From an uncultured Bacilli bacterium (lineage in GTDB: Bacteria; Bacillota_I; Bacilli_A; RF39; UBA660), in assembly GCA_949025205.1 (NCBI GenBank), contig CARMXJ010000055.1, forward strand, positions 1 to 7,256: a DNA stretch of 7,256 nucleotides, written 5' to 3'. The notes under the pieces were generated by a model. The model saw only the letters and a program-made list of their open reading frames with translations. It was not told the origin of the DNA and did not search any database. The position numbers and the translations under genes were made by a program. Positions 1-6,375 of the stretch are shown here, in pieces. Numbering within the stretch: position 1 is the first letter of the stretch; each line of letters starts with the position of its first letter.

Positions 1-2
1 AT

Positions 3-944
3 GTATTAAAAGGCCAAATCCCAGATTTTGGATATGATATCAAAATGTTATCAGTCGTAGTAGATGGAGAAAAAAGCAAAACAATTCCTGAAAGAGGATT
101 ATACAAAACAAGTGTAGAATGCACAGGAGAAAAAACAACAGGAACATGGGATTATAACGCTTGGAACTTAGTGTTAGAAAATGTAGAAAGTAACACAAAA
201 TGCAATATTAGTTTTACATCAAACTTATCCCAAGAAGAATACAACCAGTATGTGACAGCGGGAATAGCTTTGAGAAAAAATACATACCGAGGAAAAGATA
301 TCACAAGTTACTGGAAAGACAATAGTTTATATACCATGATTTCAAATGGAACCTTTGATGATATTTATGTAGGGGACTACATTATAGATGATAGTGGTTA
401 TAAATGGTTAATAGCAGATTTAGATAATTATTTTTATACAGGTTATACAAGACTTACTAAACACCATGTTACAATAATTCCAAATACTTATCTTATTACT
501 GCAAAAATGAACGATACAGATACTACGGAAGGTGGTTATGCTAATAGTAAAATGGTGCGTGAAACCCTACCTAATTATTTATCTACTTATGTAACGCCAA
601 CATTTGGGAATCATGTAATAACGTATTCTAGTTATCTATCAAATAATGTTAATGCAGATGGAATGGCGATCGGTAGTGAGTGGTATGATAGACAAATTGA
701 TCTGATGAGTGAAGCAAATGTGTATGGGGTTACAGTATCTACCTCTTCTTTGTATAATTTAGGAATCGATAATCAACAGTACGCAATATTTAAATTAAAA
801 CCTGACTGGATGTATAATGGGGCATATTGGTTAAAAACGGTGTCATCATCAGAAACTTTTTTGTATTCTTCTAATAGAGGTGTAGTTTGGCATTATCCAG
901 CTACTAAGATAATGGGAGTTCGTCCTCGTTTCTTAATTGGATAA
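3..944 (+). CDS. DUF6273-like/C-type-lectin-like surface or phage-type protein (5' end outside window)
   Basis: The frame is open from base 3, so the gene begins before the window. The first in-frame ATG (45) has no ribosome binding site and is probably internal. About 313 residues are visible. An N-terminal module of about 50 residues carries a cysteine pair (ECTG ... KCNISF) around a WDYNAW segment, as in repeated extracellular modules of gut Bacillota. The rest holds GTFDDIYVGDYI, TKHHVTIIP, SEWYDRQIDLMSEANVYG, YWLKTVSSS and the C-terminal GVRPRFLIG. I recognise this order from DUF6273-type proteins, whose ending resembles C-type-lectin-like folds (G-x-R-P near the C-terminus). Such proteins are thought to be surface or phage binding proteins; the ligand is unknown. 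No membrane segment or sorting signal is visible in this part. It ends at its own terminator, separate from ezrA. The family call is by remembered motif, not alignment. Confidence 0.7.
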   Translation, partial: VLKGQIPDFGYDIKMLSVVVDGEKSKTIPERGLYKTSVECTGEKTTGTWDYNAWNLVLENVESNTKCNISFTSNLSQEEYNQYVTAGIALRKNTYRGKDITSYWKDNSLYTMISNGTFDDIYVGDYIIDDSGYKWLIADLDNYFYTGYTRLTKHHVTIIPNTYLITAKMNDTDTTEGGYANSKMVRETLPNYLSTYVTPTFGNHVITYSSYLSNNVNADGMAIGSEWYDRQIDLMSEANVYGVTVSTSSLYNLGIDNQQYAIFKLKPDWMYNGAYWLKTVSSSETFLYSSNRGVVWHYPATKIMGVRPRFLIG

Positions 945-966
945 AAATAGAATACAATGAATAAAC

Positions 967-995
967 AGAATACAATGCGAAAATTGTATTTTTTT
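967..995 (+). terminator. Intrinsic terminator after the lectin-like gene
   Basis: The arms AATACAAT (969-976) and ATTGTATT (983-990) pair perfectly, and two more pairs are possible (967-968 with 991-992). The loop is GCGAAA and a T run follows. The stem is AT-rich, so its strength is uncertain. The 5' arm also occurs 18 bases upstream at 951-958. Confidence 0.75.
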
Positions 996-1006
996 GTCTT
1001 ATTTTT

Positions 1007-1035
1007 TTCCCAAGTTTATAAACTTATGGTAAAAT
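1007..1035 (+). promoter_or_regulatory. Probable sigma-A promoter of ezrA
   Basis: A TTCCCA -35 (1007-1012) lies 17 bases from a TAAAAT -10 (1030-1035). An extended TG sits at 1027-1028, giving TGGTAAAAT. The extended -10 offsets the weak -35. The decamer TAAAATAGAG beginning at the -10 recurs exactly at 5731-5740, in the promoter proposed for the transposon-broken gene. Confidence 0.6.
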
Positions 1036-1054
1036 AGAGTAGAATAGGAATAGT

Positions 1055-1060
1055 GGTGAT
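1055..1060 (+). promoter_or_regulatory. Ribosome binding site GGTGAT that sets the ezrA start
   Basis: GGTGAT matches the 3' part of the extended Shine-Dalgarno (AAGGAGGTGATC) and ends four bases before ATG 1065. The alternative GTG codons at 1053 and 1056 overlap this site and have only AGGAA (1046-1050) too close upstream, so ATG 1065 is preferred. The same GGTGAT-plus-four-bases arrangement precedes the minus-strand gene starting at 6878. Confidence 0.6.
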
Positions 1061-1064
1061 ATAC

Positions 1065-2777
1065 ATGTCCAGAACTACTTTTATTTTAATAGGAATTACT
1101 TATTACATTATAACCATTATTGTTATAGTAGTTGTATTAAATTTAATGAATAAAAAAGAACATCAAAAATATGCAAATGAAATAAGGAATTTAGAGCGCG
1201 ATAAAAATCTAATTATCTCTGCCAGCATCTTATCCGAATTAAACAAAGTAGAGCCGCTAATTAACAATTCAGATTCAAAAGAAATATTTGCAGAATGGCA
1301 ACGACGTTTTAAAGAAATCAAAGATGTAGAAGTTCCTAAAATAACAGATGCTCTTTTAGAAATCGAAGACTTATTTAATGATAGAAATTATAAAGAACTA
1401 AAAAAGAAAATTGCTGAAGTAGAATTAGATATTTGTTATGTAAAAACAAAATCAAACTTTCTATTAGAAGAAATTCGTGGTATTACCTTAAGCGAAGAGC
1501 GAAACAGAGACACTATCACCAAACTAAAAGCAAATTATAGAGAAATACTTGCCAAATACAACAACAATAAAGAAGAATATGCTCTAATAGCTTCTCCGAT
1601 TGAATTACAGTTTGAAAACGTAGATAAATTGTTTAGCGCGTTTGAAAGTGCCATGGAAAAAAATGCTTACCAAGAAGTAGGAAAAATAGTAAAAGCCATA
1701 GATGATATCGTAGGGAATTTAAAAATTGTCACAGAAGAATCTCCAAGTATTATTTTAATGGGAAAAAAATTAATTCCAAATAAAATAAATGCTATTGTAA
1801 AAGCCAAGGAAAAAATGGAAAAAGATGGTTACAACTTAGAATATTTAAATTTAGAATACAACATAGCAGAAGCAAACAAAAAAATAACAGATATATTTCA
1901 AAGATTAAATGTTTTAAACTTAGAAGATTCTATTTTTGAATTAAAAACCATTTTGGATTACTTTGAATCTACAGATAATGACTTTGATAAGGAACGAATT
2001 GCAAGGAAGATTTTTGATGACTATTCTCGTTCTATTTTAATAAAAGTAACCAAATTAAATAAAATCAACAACGATTTATACAAAAAAATAGATGATATTA
2101 AATACAGTTATGATTTAACAAATGAAGATGTTTTTGTAATTGAAGAAATTCATAATGAATTAAAAGAAATTCGAGAAAAATATGATGAAATTATTGAAGT
2201 ATACCGGAGTAAAAAATCCTATTTTGCAAAACTTGGTAAAGACATGGAAAACTTAAATGTAAAACTTACAAAAACCGAAGAAAAACTAGAAAGAGCTTTA
2301 AGAACAATCGGAAGTTTAAAAGAAGATGAATTAAGAGCTCGAGAGCAATTAGATGAAATAAAAGATATTTTAATGAAATCTAAAAAGCAAATAAGAGATT
2401 ATAAACTTCCTGTTATTCCAGAAAATTACTTTATTGAACTTTCTGAAGCAACAGAAGCAATTGATGAAATCATAAAAGAATTAGAACATACACCCATTTC
2501 GATTAAAATATTAAATACAAGAGTAGATACCGCAAGAGATTTAGTATTTAAAGTTTTTAATACATCCAAGGAAATTATCAAAACAGCGAAGATGGCGGAA
2601 ACAGCAATTGTTTATGGAAATCGTTATCGGGTGAATAAAGAAGTAGATTTAGGGCTTACCAAAGCAGAAATAGCTTTTTACAAAGGAAATTTTAAAAATG
2701 CCTTAGAAAATGCCATAGTAGCGATTAATATTGTAGAACCAGGTATTCATAAACGCCTAATGGAAGAATACCAATAG
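1065..2777 (+). CDS. ezrA: Septation ring formation regulator EzrA
   Basis: EzrA is a membrane-anchored negative regulator of FtsZ ring assembly in low-GC Gram-positives and a link between the divisome and cell-wall synthesis. The 570 residues starting at ATG 1065 fit the family length. Residues 6-28 form one membrane segment, followed by lysines and a long acidic/basic coiled-coil-rich cytoplasmic part, as in EzrA. An early EIFAEWQRRFKEI segment matches the conserved FEEW region of the family. Near the C-terminus, GNRYR (N519-R522) matches the conserved EzrA QNR patch, and VEPGIH follows in a tetratricopeptide-like helical end. It is the first gene of an operon with an acetyltransferase nine bases downstream, and it has its own extended -10 promoter. 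A cysteine desulfurase and thiI follow, as near ezrA in B. subtilis. No damage is seen. A 574-residue form from GTG 1053 is possible but less likely. Confidence 0.95.
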   Translation: MSRTTFILIGITYYIITIIVIVVVLNLMNKKEHQKYANEIRNLERDKNLIISASILSELNKVEPLINNSDSKEIFAEWQRRFKEIKDVEVPKITDALLEIEDLFNDRNYKELKKKIAEVELDICYVKTKSNFLLEEIRGITLSEERNRDTITKLKANYREILAKYNNNKEEYALIASPIELQFENVDKLFSAFESAMEKNAYQEVGKIVKAIDDIVGNLKIVTEESPSIILMGKKLIPNKINAIVKAKEKMEKDGYNLEYLNLEYNIAEANKKITDIFQRLNVLNLEDSIFELKTILDYFESTDNDFDKERIARKIFDDYSRSILIKVTKLNKINNDLYKKIDDIKYSYDLTNEDVFVIEEIHNELKEIREKYDEIIEVYRSKKSYFAKLGKDMENLNVKLTKTEEKLERALRTIGSLKEDELRAREQLDEIKDILMKSKKQIRDYKLPVIPENYFIELSEATEAIDEIIKELEHTPISIKILNTRVDTARDLVFKVFNTSKEIIKTAKMAETAIVYGNRYRVNKEVDLGLTKAEIAFYKGNFKNALENAIVAINIVEPGIHKRLMEEYQ

Positions 2778-2781
2778 GAGG
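2776..2781 (+). promoter_or_regulatory. AGGAGG ribosome binding site overlapping the ezrA stop codon
   Basis: The last two bases of the ezrA TAG stop are the first two of a perfect AGGAGG, five bases before ATG 2787. Ribosomes finishing ezrA would end on this site, so the acetyltransferase is probably translated by coupling as well as by independent initiation. Confidence 0.85.
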
Positions 2782-2786
2782 ACAAA

Positions 2787-3278
2787 ATGATTTTAAAAAT
2801 AGGGGATTTTGAAATATATAGTTATGATAGAAAAGATGAAGACCAAAGGCATTTAAGATATGTTTTAGAAAATGATGCTGATTTTCAAAAATATGTAACC
2901 AAACACCTAGAAGAGCGTTTAAAAGAAAGTGAAATGACTCTGGGGGGGGGGAGGTTACAATTTAATAGTTCCTATTTCGTAAAATACAAAAATGATTTTG
3001 TTGGATACATTCGTTTAGAAGAATTAAGATGGGATGGAACATTAAATATAGAGTGGGCAGTTTCTCCTGAATTTCGAAATCAAAAATTAGGAAGAAAAAT
3101 AATTTCTACACTAAGCAATTATATTTTGGAAAACTACGAAAAAGTAAAAAAATTAAGGGGAGTAATTGATAAAAGCAATTATGCTAGTAAAAATATGGCA
3201 CTTAGAAGTGGTTTTATAGAAGAAGAGATACAAAGTGAATATGATTATGACTATATTTATGTCTCAAAAACTAGATAA
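2787..3278 (+). CDS. GNAT-family N-acetyltransferase with internal poly-G tract
   Basis: This is a 163-residue protein of usual single-domain GNAT size. FVGYIRLEELRWDGTLNIEW (71-90) is the central beta-strand pair. AVSPEFRNQKLGRKI (91-105) is motif A, which binds the acetyl-CoA pyrophosphate: Q99-x-x-G102 is present, but K104 stands where G or A is usual. N131-x-x-S134 ... MALRSGF (137-143) is motif B. The family moves acetyl from acetyl-CoA to an amine; the substrate cannot be told, but the layout resembles RimJ/RimL-like or small-molecule acetyltransferases. It is translationally coupled to ezrA and no terminator follows it. Codons for L52-G53-G54-G55 contain ten consecutive G. Losing one G would stop translation after 64 residues and gaining one after 59, both before the acetyl-CoA site. 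The frame as given is intact. GNAT membership is secure; the role is unknown. Confidence 0.88.
   Translation: MILKIGDFEIYSYDRKDEDQRHLRYVLENDADFQKYVTKHLEERLKESEMTLGGGRLQFNSSYFVKYKNDFVGYIRLEELRWDGTLNIEWAVSPEFRNQKLGRKIISTLSNYILENYEKVKKLRGVIDKSNYASKNMALRSGFIEEEIQSEYDYDYIYVSKTR
2942..2951 (+). repeat. Ten-base G homopolymer inside the acetyltransferase gene
   Basis: There are ten consecutive G (2942-2951), then A and GG, in a region otherwise near 30% GC. They encode part of L-G-G-G-R (52-56) in the segment before the acetyltransferase core. Runs of this length are known to be slippage-prone in phase-variable genes of other bacteria. Here both single-base changes end the frame quickly: at 2980-2982 for a loss and 2963-2965 for a gain. 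It could instead be a sequencing or assembly error. Confidence 0.9.
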
Positions 3279-3282
3279 ACTA

Positions 3283-3311
3283 TAGAAAAAATAAATAATA
3301 TCAACTATAAT
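3283..3311 (+). promoter_or_regulatory. Probable promoter of the cysteine desulfurase gene
   Basis: TAGAAA (3283-3288), four of six to the -35 consensus, lies 17 bases from a perfect TATAAT (3306-3311), just after the acetyltransferase stop. It would give a leader of about 20 bases carrying GAGGAT (3326-3331), six bases before ATG 3338. Read-through from the ezrA operon may add to expression. Confidence 0.65.
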
Positions 3312-3337
3312 AAAAATTAGAAAGCGAGGATGTTTTT

Positions 3338-4471
3338 ATGATATATCTTGATTATAGTGCAACAACTCCAGTTTCTTATGATGTATTAGATTCTTACAAC
3401 AAGGTTAGTAAAGACTTTATAGGGAATCCCAATTCTTTGCATAGTTTGGGAAGCAAAGCGAAAGACTTAATTAATAATGCTACCAAACAAATAAGTGAAT
3501 TATTAAATGTATTAGAACAAGAAATTATTTATACAAGTGGAGCAACAGAATCGAATAATATGGCTTTAATCGGTGCTGCAAGAGCTTACAAAAGATATGG
3601 CAATCACATTATTGTATCCAAGCTAGAACATCCATCAATTTATAAAATTTGCGAATATTTAGAAAGTGTTGGTTTTGAAATAAGTTATGTAGACTGCGAT
3701 AAAGATGGACTAATTGATTTTGAAGATTTAAAAAGAAAGGTAAAACCAGAAACCATTTTAGTAAGTATATGTGCTGTAAATAGTGAAATGGGAATACGCC
3801 AACCATTAAAAATGATTCGTCAAATTATCAAAAAAGAAAATAGCAATACGATTTTTCATAGTGACATGACCCAAGGGTTAGGAAAGATTCCTTTGAATGT
3901 ACACGATACCGATTTAGCAAGTTTCTCGGTTCATAAAGTTTATGGTCCCAAAGGAATAGGTTTGCTTTATAAAAGCAGTAAAATAAGATTAGAGCCTTTG
4001 ATTTTAGGAAGCAGTAAAGAAGAAGGATTAAGACCTGGAACTCCTGCTGTACCATTAATTGCCGCTGCTTCTAAAGCGATTCGTTTAAATGTTCATGATT
4101 TAGATCGTAAAGAAACCTTTATTCGAAAATTAAATGAAAAAATCGTAAAAGAATTATCACAGTACGAAGGAGTAAGGATTAACCAAACTAAATATTCTAT
4201 TCCCCATATTTTAAATATTAGTCTTCCCAAAATAAGACCTGAAACATTTATTCATGCGATGGAAGAGTATGAAATATACATTGGTACGAATACAGCTTGT
4301 TCTAGTGGAGAAGTATCCTCATCCGTTATGGCCGTTTATAATGACCAAGAAAGAGCCTCTACAACCATTCGAATCAGTTTGTCTTATTTAACAACTACCG
4401 AGGAGATTAATCGCTTCTTAAGTTGTTTTGAACTTGTATATAAAAGACTTAGTGCTCTTGCTCGCGATTAA
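3338..4471 (+). CDS. nifZ: Cysteine desulfurase (IscS/NifS family, NifZ-like partner of ThiI)
   Basis: This pyridoxal-phosphate enzyme converts cysteine to alanine and holds the sulfur as a persulfide for transfer. Its 377 residues are the full family length. Visible landmarks are YLDYSATTP (residues 3-11), GNPNSLHSLG (about 29-38), TSGATESNN, EHPS with cofactor-stacking H98, HSDMTQ with D176 and Q179, and SFSVHKVYGPKG with K200 as the Schiff-base lysine. ACSSG contains C321, the expected persulfide cysteine, on a short loop. Next to thiI, this gene most likely supplies sulfur for tRNA 4-thiouridine, as NifZ does for ThiI in B. subtilis. The symbol is used in that sense and not for the unrelated Azotobacter NifZ. 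A databank might label it iscS or nifS. An iron-sulfur cluster role cannot be excluded from sequence alone. ATG 3338 follows a good GAGGAT site. The gene is intact, with its own promoter and a terminator after it. Confidence 0.9.
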   Translation: MIYLDYSATTPVSYDVLDSYNKVSKDFIGNPNSLHSLGSKAKDLINNATKQISELLNVLEQEIIYTSGATESNNMALIGAARAYKRYGNHIIVSKLEHPSIYKICEYLESVGFEISYVDCDKDGLIDFEDLKRKVKPETILVSICAVNSEMGIRQPLKMIRQIIKKENSNTIFHSDMTQGLGKIPLNVHDTDLASFSVHKVYGPKGIGLLYKSSKIRLEPLILGSSKEEGLRPGTPAVPLIAAASKAIRLNVHDLDRKETFIRKLNEKIVKELSQYEGVRINQTKYSIPHILNISLPKIRPETFIHAMEEYEIYIGTNTACSSGEVSSSVMAVYNDQERASTTIRISLSYLTTTEEINRFLSCFELVYKRLSALARD

Positions 4472-4487
4472 ATATTTATGTTATAAT
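4458..4487 (+). promoter_or_regulatory. Probable thiI promoter with extended -10
   Basis: TGTTATAAT (4479-4487) is a perfect extended -10. TTGCTC (4458-4463), inside the end of the desulfurase gene, is a weak -35 at 18 bases. Transcription would begin near 4494, in the loop of the terminator hairpin at 4488-4511, so thiI mRNA would lack the 5' arm and not form it. Confidence 0.65.
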
Positions 4488-4511
4488 ACCCCTATTAAAA
4501 AGGGGTTTTTT
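4488..4511 (+). terminator. Intrinsic terminator between the desulfurase gene and thiI
   Basis: The arms ACCCCT (4488-4493) and AGGGGT (4501-4506) form a GC-rich six-pair stem with a seven-base ATTAAAA loop and five further T. The T run abuts the thiI ribosome binding site AAGGAG (4512-4517) directly. It should stop transcripts from the desulfurase gene; incomplete stopping would still allow an operon message. Confidence 0.75.
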
Positions 4512-4523
4512 AAGGAGAAACGT

Positions 4524-5714
4524 ATGGAAAAATTAATTATCGTAAAGTATGGAGAGTTAACAACCAAAAAAGAAAATATTAATTTATTTATCAATACTTT
4601 AAATAAAAATGTCACGGAAAAACTAAAAGAGTTTTCTGTTAAAATAGCGTATGACAAAGGAAGAATGTTTATTCGTGTTTTGGATAGTCGCTTTTCTGAA
4701 GTAGTAGAAAAATTAAAAGAAGTATTTGGCATTCATGAAATTATTATTGGATATGAACTAGAGACATTAAATTTAGAAGAGATTAAAGAGAGTATTAAAG
4801 ATTTAGTGTTGGAAAAAGAATTTGCAACATTTAAAGTAGAAACCAAAAGAAGCAATAAAAAAATACCTCAAAGTAGCGTAGAAATAAGTAGTGAGATAGG
4901 AGCTTTTTTGCTAAAAAAGAAAGAGGATATAAAAGTAGATGTGCATAATCCAGAAATCACAATTCATGTGGAATTAAGAAACAAAGAAAGTTATATTTAT
5001 TTTGAAACAGAAAAAGGCTTAGGAGGGTATCCTGTAGGAACGCTTGGAAAAGGAATTTTAATGCTGAGTGGAGGAATAGACTCTCCCGTTGCTGGTTTCC
5101 TATCGATTAAAAGAGGAGTAAAATTAGAAGGTATTTATTTTGAAAGTCCTCCGCATACAAGTATAGAAGCGAAGAGAAAAGTAGAAGAACTTGCACACAT
5201 TTTAAGCAAATACAATGGAGAAATGAAACTCCACATCATCAACTTTACAGAGATACAAGAAGCTATTTATAAAAGTATTCCGCGTGAATATCTAATTACC
5301 ATCATGAGAAGAATGATGTATCGTATTTCTTCTATTATTGCCTCTAGAAGTAACGCTAAAATTTTGGTAAATGGAGAATCTATTGGCCAAGTTGCCAGCC
5401 AAACCCTTACCAGTATGAAAGTAATTAATGAAGTGGTAAAATTACCAGTTATAAGACCTGTCGCTTGTTTTGATAAATTAGAAATTATAGCATTTGCTAA
5501 AAAAATAGGAACTTATGAAACGAGTATATTGCCCTACGAAGATTGCTGTACAATATTTGTTCCTGAACACCCAGTAATTAATCCAGATTCAAAAGTTTGT
5601 GAAGAATACGAAACGCTAATTCCTTATCAAGAACTAATACATAAAGCAGTTAAAAATCACGAAATTATAAAAATTGGGAAACAAGAAAAAAAGGATTATG
5701 AGGATATTTTATAG
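4524..5714 (+). CDS. thiI: tRNA 4-thiouridine synthase ThiI (no rhodanese domain)
   Basis: ThiI adenylates uridine 8 of tRNA and replaces its oxygen with sulfur received from a cysteine desulfurase; in some species it also serves thiazole synthesis. I chose ATG 4524 because AAGGAG (4512-4517) lies six bases upstream and MEKLIIVKYGEL is the family's N-terminal ferredoxin-like start. The open frame continues upstream to 4428 inside the desulfurase gene, but that is not coding. From the chosen start it has 396 residues: N-terminal ferredoxin-like domain, THUMP domain (about 60-165), then the PP-loop ATP-binding motif S182-G-G-I-D-S187-PVAGF. PYEDCCTIFVPEHP holds C341 and C342, in the region where the E. 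coli protein has its disulfide-forming PP-domain cysteine (alignment from memory). The E. coli C-terminal rhodanese domain is absent, as is usual in Bacilli, so sulfur presumably passes directly from the neighbouring desulfurase. The gene looks intact. Confidence 0.95.
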   Translation: MEKLIIVKYGELTTKKENINLFINTLNKNVTEKLKEFSVKIAYDKGRMFIRVLDSRFSEVVEKLKEVFGIHEIIIGYELETLNLEEIKESIKDLVLEKEFATFKVETKRSNKKIPQSSVEISSEIGAFLLKKKEDIKVDVHNPEITIHVELRNKESYIYFETEKGLGGYPVGTLGKGILMLSGGIDSPVAGFLSIKRGVKLEGIYFESPPHTSIEAKRKVEELAHILSKYNGEMKLHIINFTEIQEAIYKSIPREYLITIMRRMMYRISSIIASRSNAKILVNGESIGQVASQTLTSMKVINEVVKLPVIRPVACFDKLEIIAFAKKIGTYETSILPYEDCCTIFVPEHPVINPDSKVCEEYETLIPYQELIHKAVKNHEIIKIGKQEKKDYEDIL

Positions 5715-5736
5715 AATTTGACTTTCAAGATAAAAT
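5708..5736 (+). promoter_or_regulatory. Possible promoter of the transposon-broken gene
   Basis: TTTATA (5708-5713) and TAAAAT (5731-5736) are 17 bases apart, just overlapping the thiI stop. TAAAATAGAG is identical to the ezrA -10 region. A better -35-like TTGACT (5718-5723) has no good -10 at proper distance. No terminator was found after thiI, so read-through is also possible. Confidence 0.4.
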
Positions 5737-5768
5737 AGAGAAATATATGACGAAATTGTGGGAATGAA

Positions 5769-5790
5769 ATGTATGACCATAATGAAAATA
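5769..5790 (+). pseudogene. 5' fragment of small membrane-protein gene, cut by the IS200-like element
   Basis: ATG 5769 begins MYDHNEN and meets the left tip of the transposon after 22 bases. A modest GGGA (5760-5763) lies five bases upstream. Joined to 6389 it reads in frame into the 3' fragment: seven codons, then AAA made from one base of this side and two of the other. In the present sequence the same frame runs into the element and stops at 5871-5873 after 34 codons, so no functional product is expected. The start is inferred only from this reconstruction. Confidence 0.55.
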
Positions 5791-5797
5791 GGTTCAG

Positions 5798-5816
5798 GCC
5801 ACGTACTTCAGTACAT
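5798..5816 (+). repeat. Left-end subterminal hairpin sequence of the IS
   Basis: GCCACGTACTTCAGTACAT contains GTAC-TTCA-GTAC, a four-pair hairpin. It differs from the right-end copy at only three positions. In this family TnpA recognises such imperfect hairpins on one DNA strand. Confidence 0.65.
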
Positions 5817-5850
5817 AAATTCTTAAAGAATTTAGAGACAATTTATTGTC
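5816..5850 (+). other. Two further palindromes in the IS leader before tnpA
   Basis: TAAATTCT-TAA-AGAATTTA (5816-5834) and GACAAT-TT-ATTGTC (5837-5850) are perfect inverted repeats between the left end and tnpA. In IS200-type elements, leader structures limit transcription into, and translation of, the transposase; that role here is an inference. The second overlaps the proposed tnpA -35. Confidence 0.5.
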
Positions 5851-5874
5851 GTCTTCCGAAAAAGGATATATAAT
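5846..5874 (+). promoter_or_regulatory. Probable tnpA promoter inside the IS
   Basis: TTGTCG (5846-5851) lies 17 bases before a perfect TATAAT (5869-5874). AAGG (5886-5889) lies eight bases before ATG 5898 and would serve as ribosome binding site. The -35 overlaps the second leader palindrome, which could affect its use. Confidence 0.55.
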
Positions 5875-5897
5875 AAACAGCCAAGAAGGCGATAAAA

Positions 5898-6317
5898 ATG
5901 AGGAAATCAAGTCATGTACAATACGATATAGAGTATCATGTGGTATGGACAACAAAATATAGATATAAAGTATTAACGGGAAAAATAGCATTAAGGGCAA
6001 GAGAATTAATACGTCAAAGTTGCAAAAGTATGAATGTAACAATAATAAAAGGTTCAGTAGGAAGAGAACATATACATTTGTTAATAAGTTGTCCGCCTTC
6101 GTTGGCTGTTTCGAAAATACTACAACAGTTGAAAGGCAAAACATCAAGAGTGTTATTACAAGAATATAAAGAATTAAAGAAAAGGTATTGGGGTCAACAT
6201 TTGTGGGCAAGTGGATATTTTTGTAGAAGTGTAGGAACAGTAACGAAAGAAATAATAAAAGAATATATAGAGAATCAAGAAGATGAATACGAAGAAAACT
6301 TTAAAATATTAGGTTGA
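5898..6317 (+). CDS. tnpA: IS200/IS605-family Y1 HUH transposase TnpA
   Basis: TnpA is a dimeric nuclease that cuts and joins single-stranded ends of the element through a tyrosine, copying lagging-strand gaps at replication forks. The 139 residues match the family's small size. YHVVWTTKYRYKVL (14-27) is the typical N-terminal strand. EHIHLLIS contains the HUH metal-binding pair H58 and H60. KEYIENQ contains the catalytic Y123, with Q127 four residues on, the same spacing as the metal-binding glutamine known in IS608 TnpA. WGQHLWASGYF lies between. All key residues are present, so the enzyme is probably active. It ends with TGA, which shows that TGA is a stop in this organism. No tnpB lies in the element. 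The terminal-hairpin context supports the assignment fully. Confidence 0.95.
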   Translation: MRKSSHVQYDIEYHVVWTTKYRYKVLTGKIALRARELIRQSCKSMNVTIIKGSVGREHIHLLISCPPSLAVSKILQQLKGKTSRVLLQEYKELKKRYWGQHLWASGYFCRSVGTVTKEIIKEYIENQEDEYEENFKILG

Positions 6318-6354
6318 GTTTACTCTTAACAATGTACTTCTAGTACTTTAAAAA

Positions 6355-6375
6355 GCCATGTACTTTAGTGCATGG
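6355..6375 (+). repeat. Right-end subterminal hairpin of the IS
   Basis: CCATGTAC (6356-6363), loop TTTA, GTGCATGG (6368-6375) form an eight-pair hairpin with one T-G wobble, thirteen bases from the right tip. Positions 6355-6373 repeat the left-end sequence at 16 of 19 bases. A related GTAC-TTCTA-GTAC lies just upstream at 6334-6346. Confidence 0.7.

Noticed and set aside
3609..4055. Two minus-strand open frames (3609-3806 and 3828-4055)
   Set aside because: Both are opposite the intact cysteine desulfurase and show no family features or ribosome binding sites.
4428..4523. Longer thiI start at ATG 4428
   Set aside because: It would overlap the desulfurase gene by 44 bases and add 32 residues not found in the family; ATG 4524 has an ideal AAGGAG site.
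4471..4523. Possible TPP or other riboswitch before thiI
   Set aside because: The leader from the proposed start is only about 30 bases, too short for any known riboswitch.
4481..4732. Minus-strand 83-residue open frame
   Set aside because: It covers the thiI promoter, terminator and N-terminus and has no supporting signals.
5718..5749. TTGACT as -35 with an AT-rich -10 for the broken gene
   Set aside because: No -10-like hexamer lies at 16-18 bases; the nearest (TATATG) is 20 bases away.
5769..5873. 34-codon frame running from the 5' fragment into the IS
   Set aside because: The part inside the element is non-coding left-end sequence; it is better explained as a gene cut by insertion.
5794..6210. 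Minus-strand 138-residue hydrophobic open frame
   Set aside because: It lies opposite tnpA, whose catalytic residues are all present, and it spans the left end of the element.
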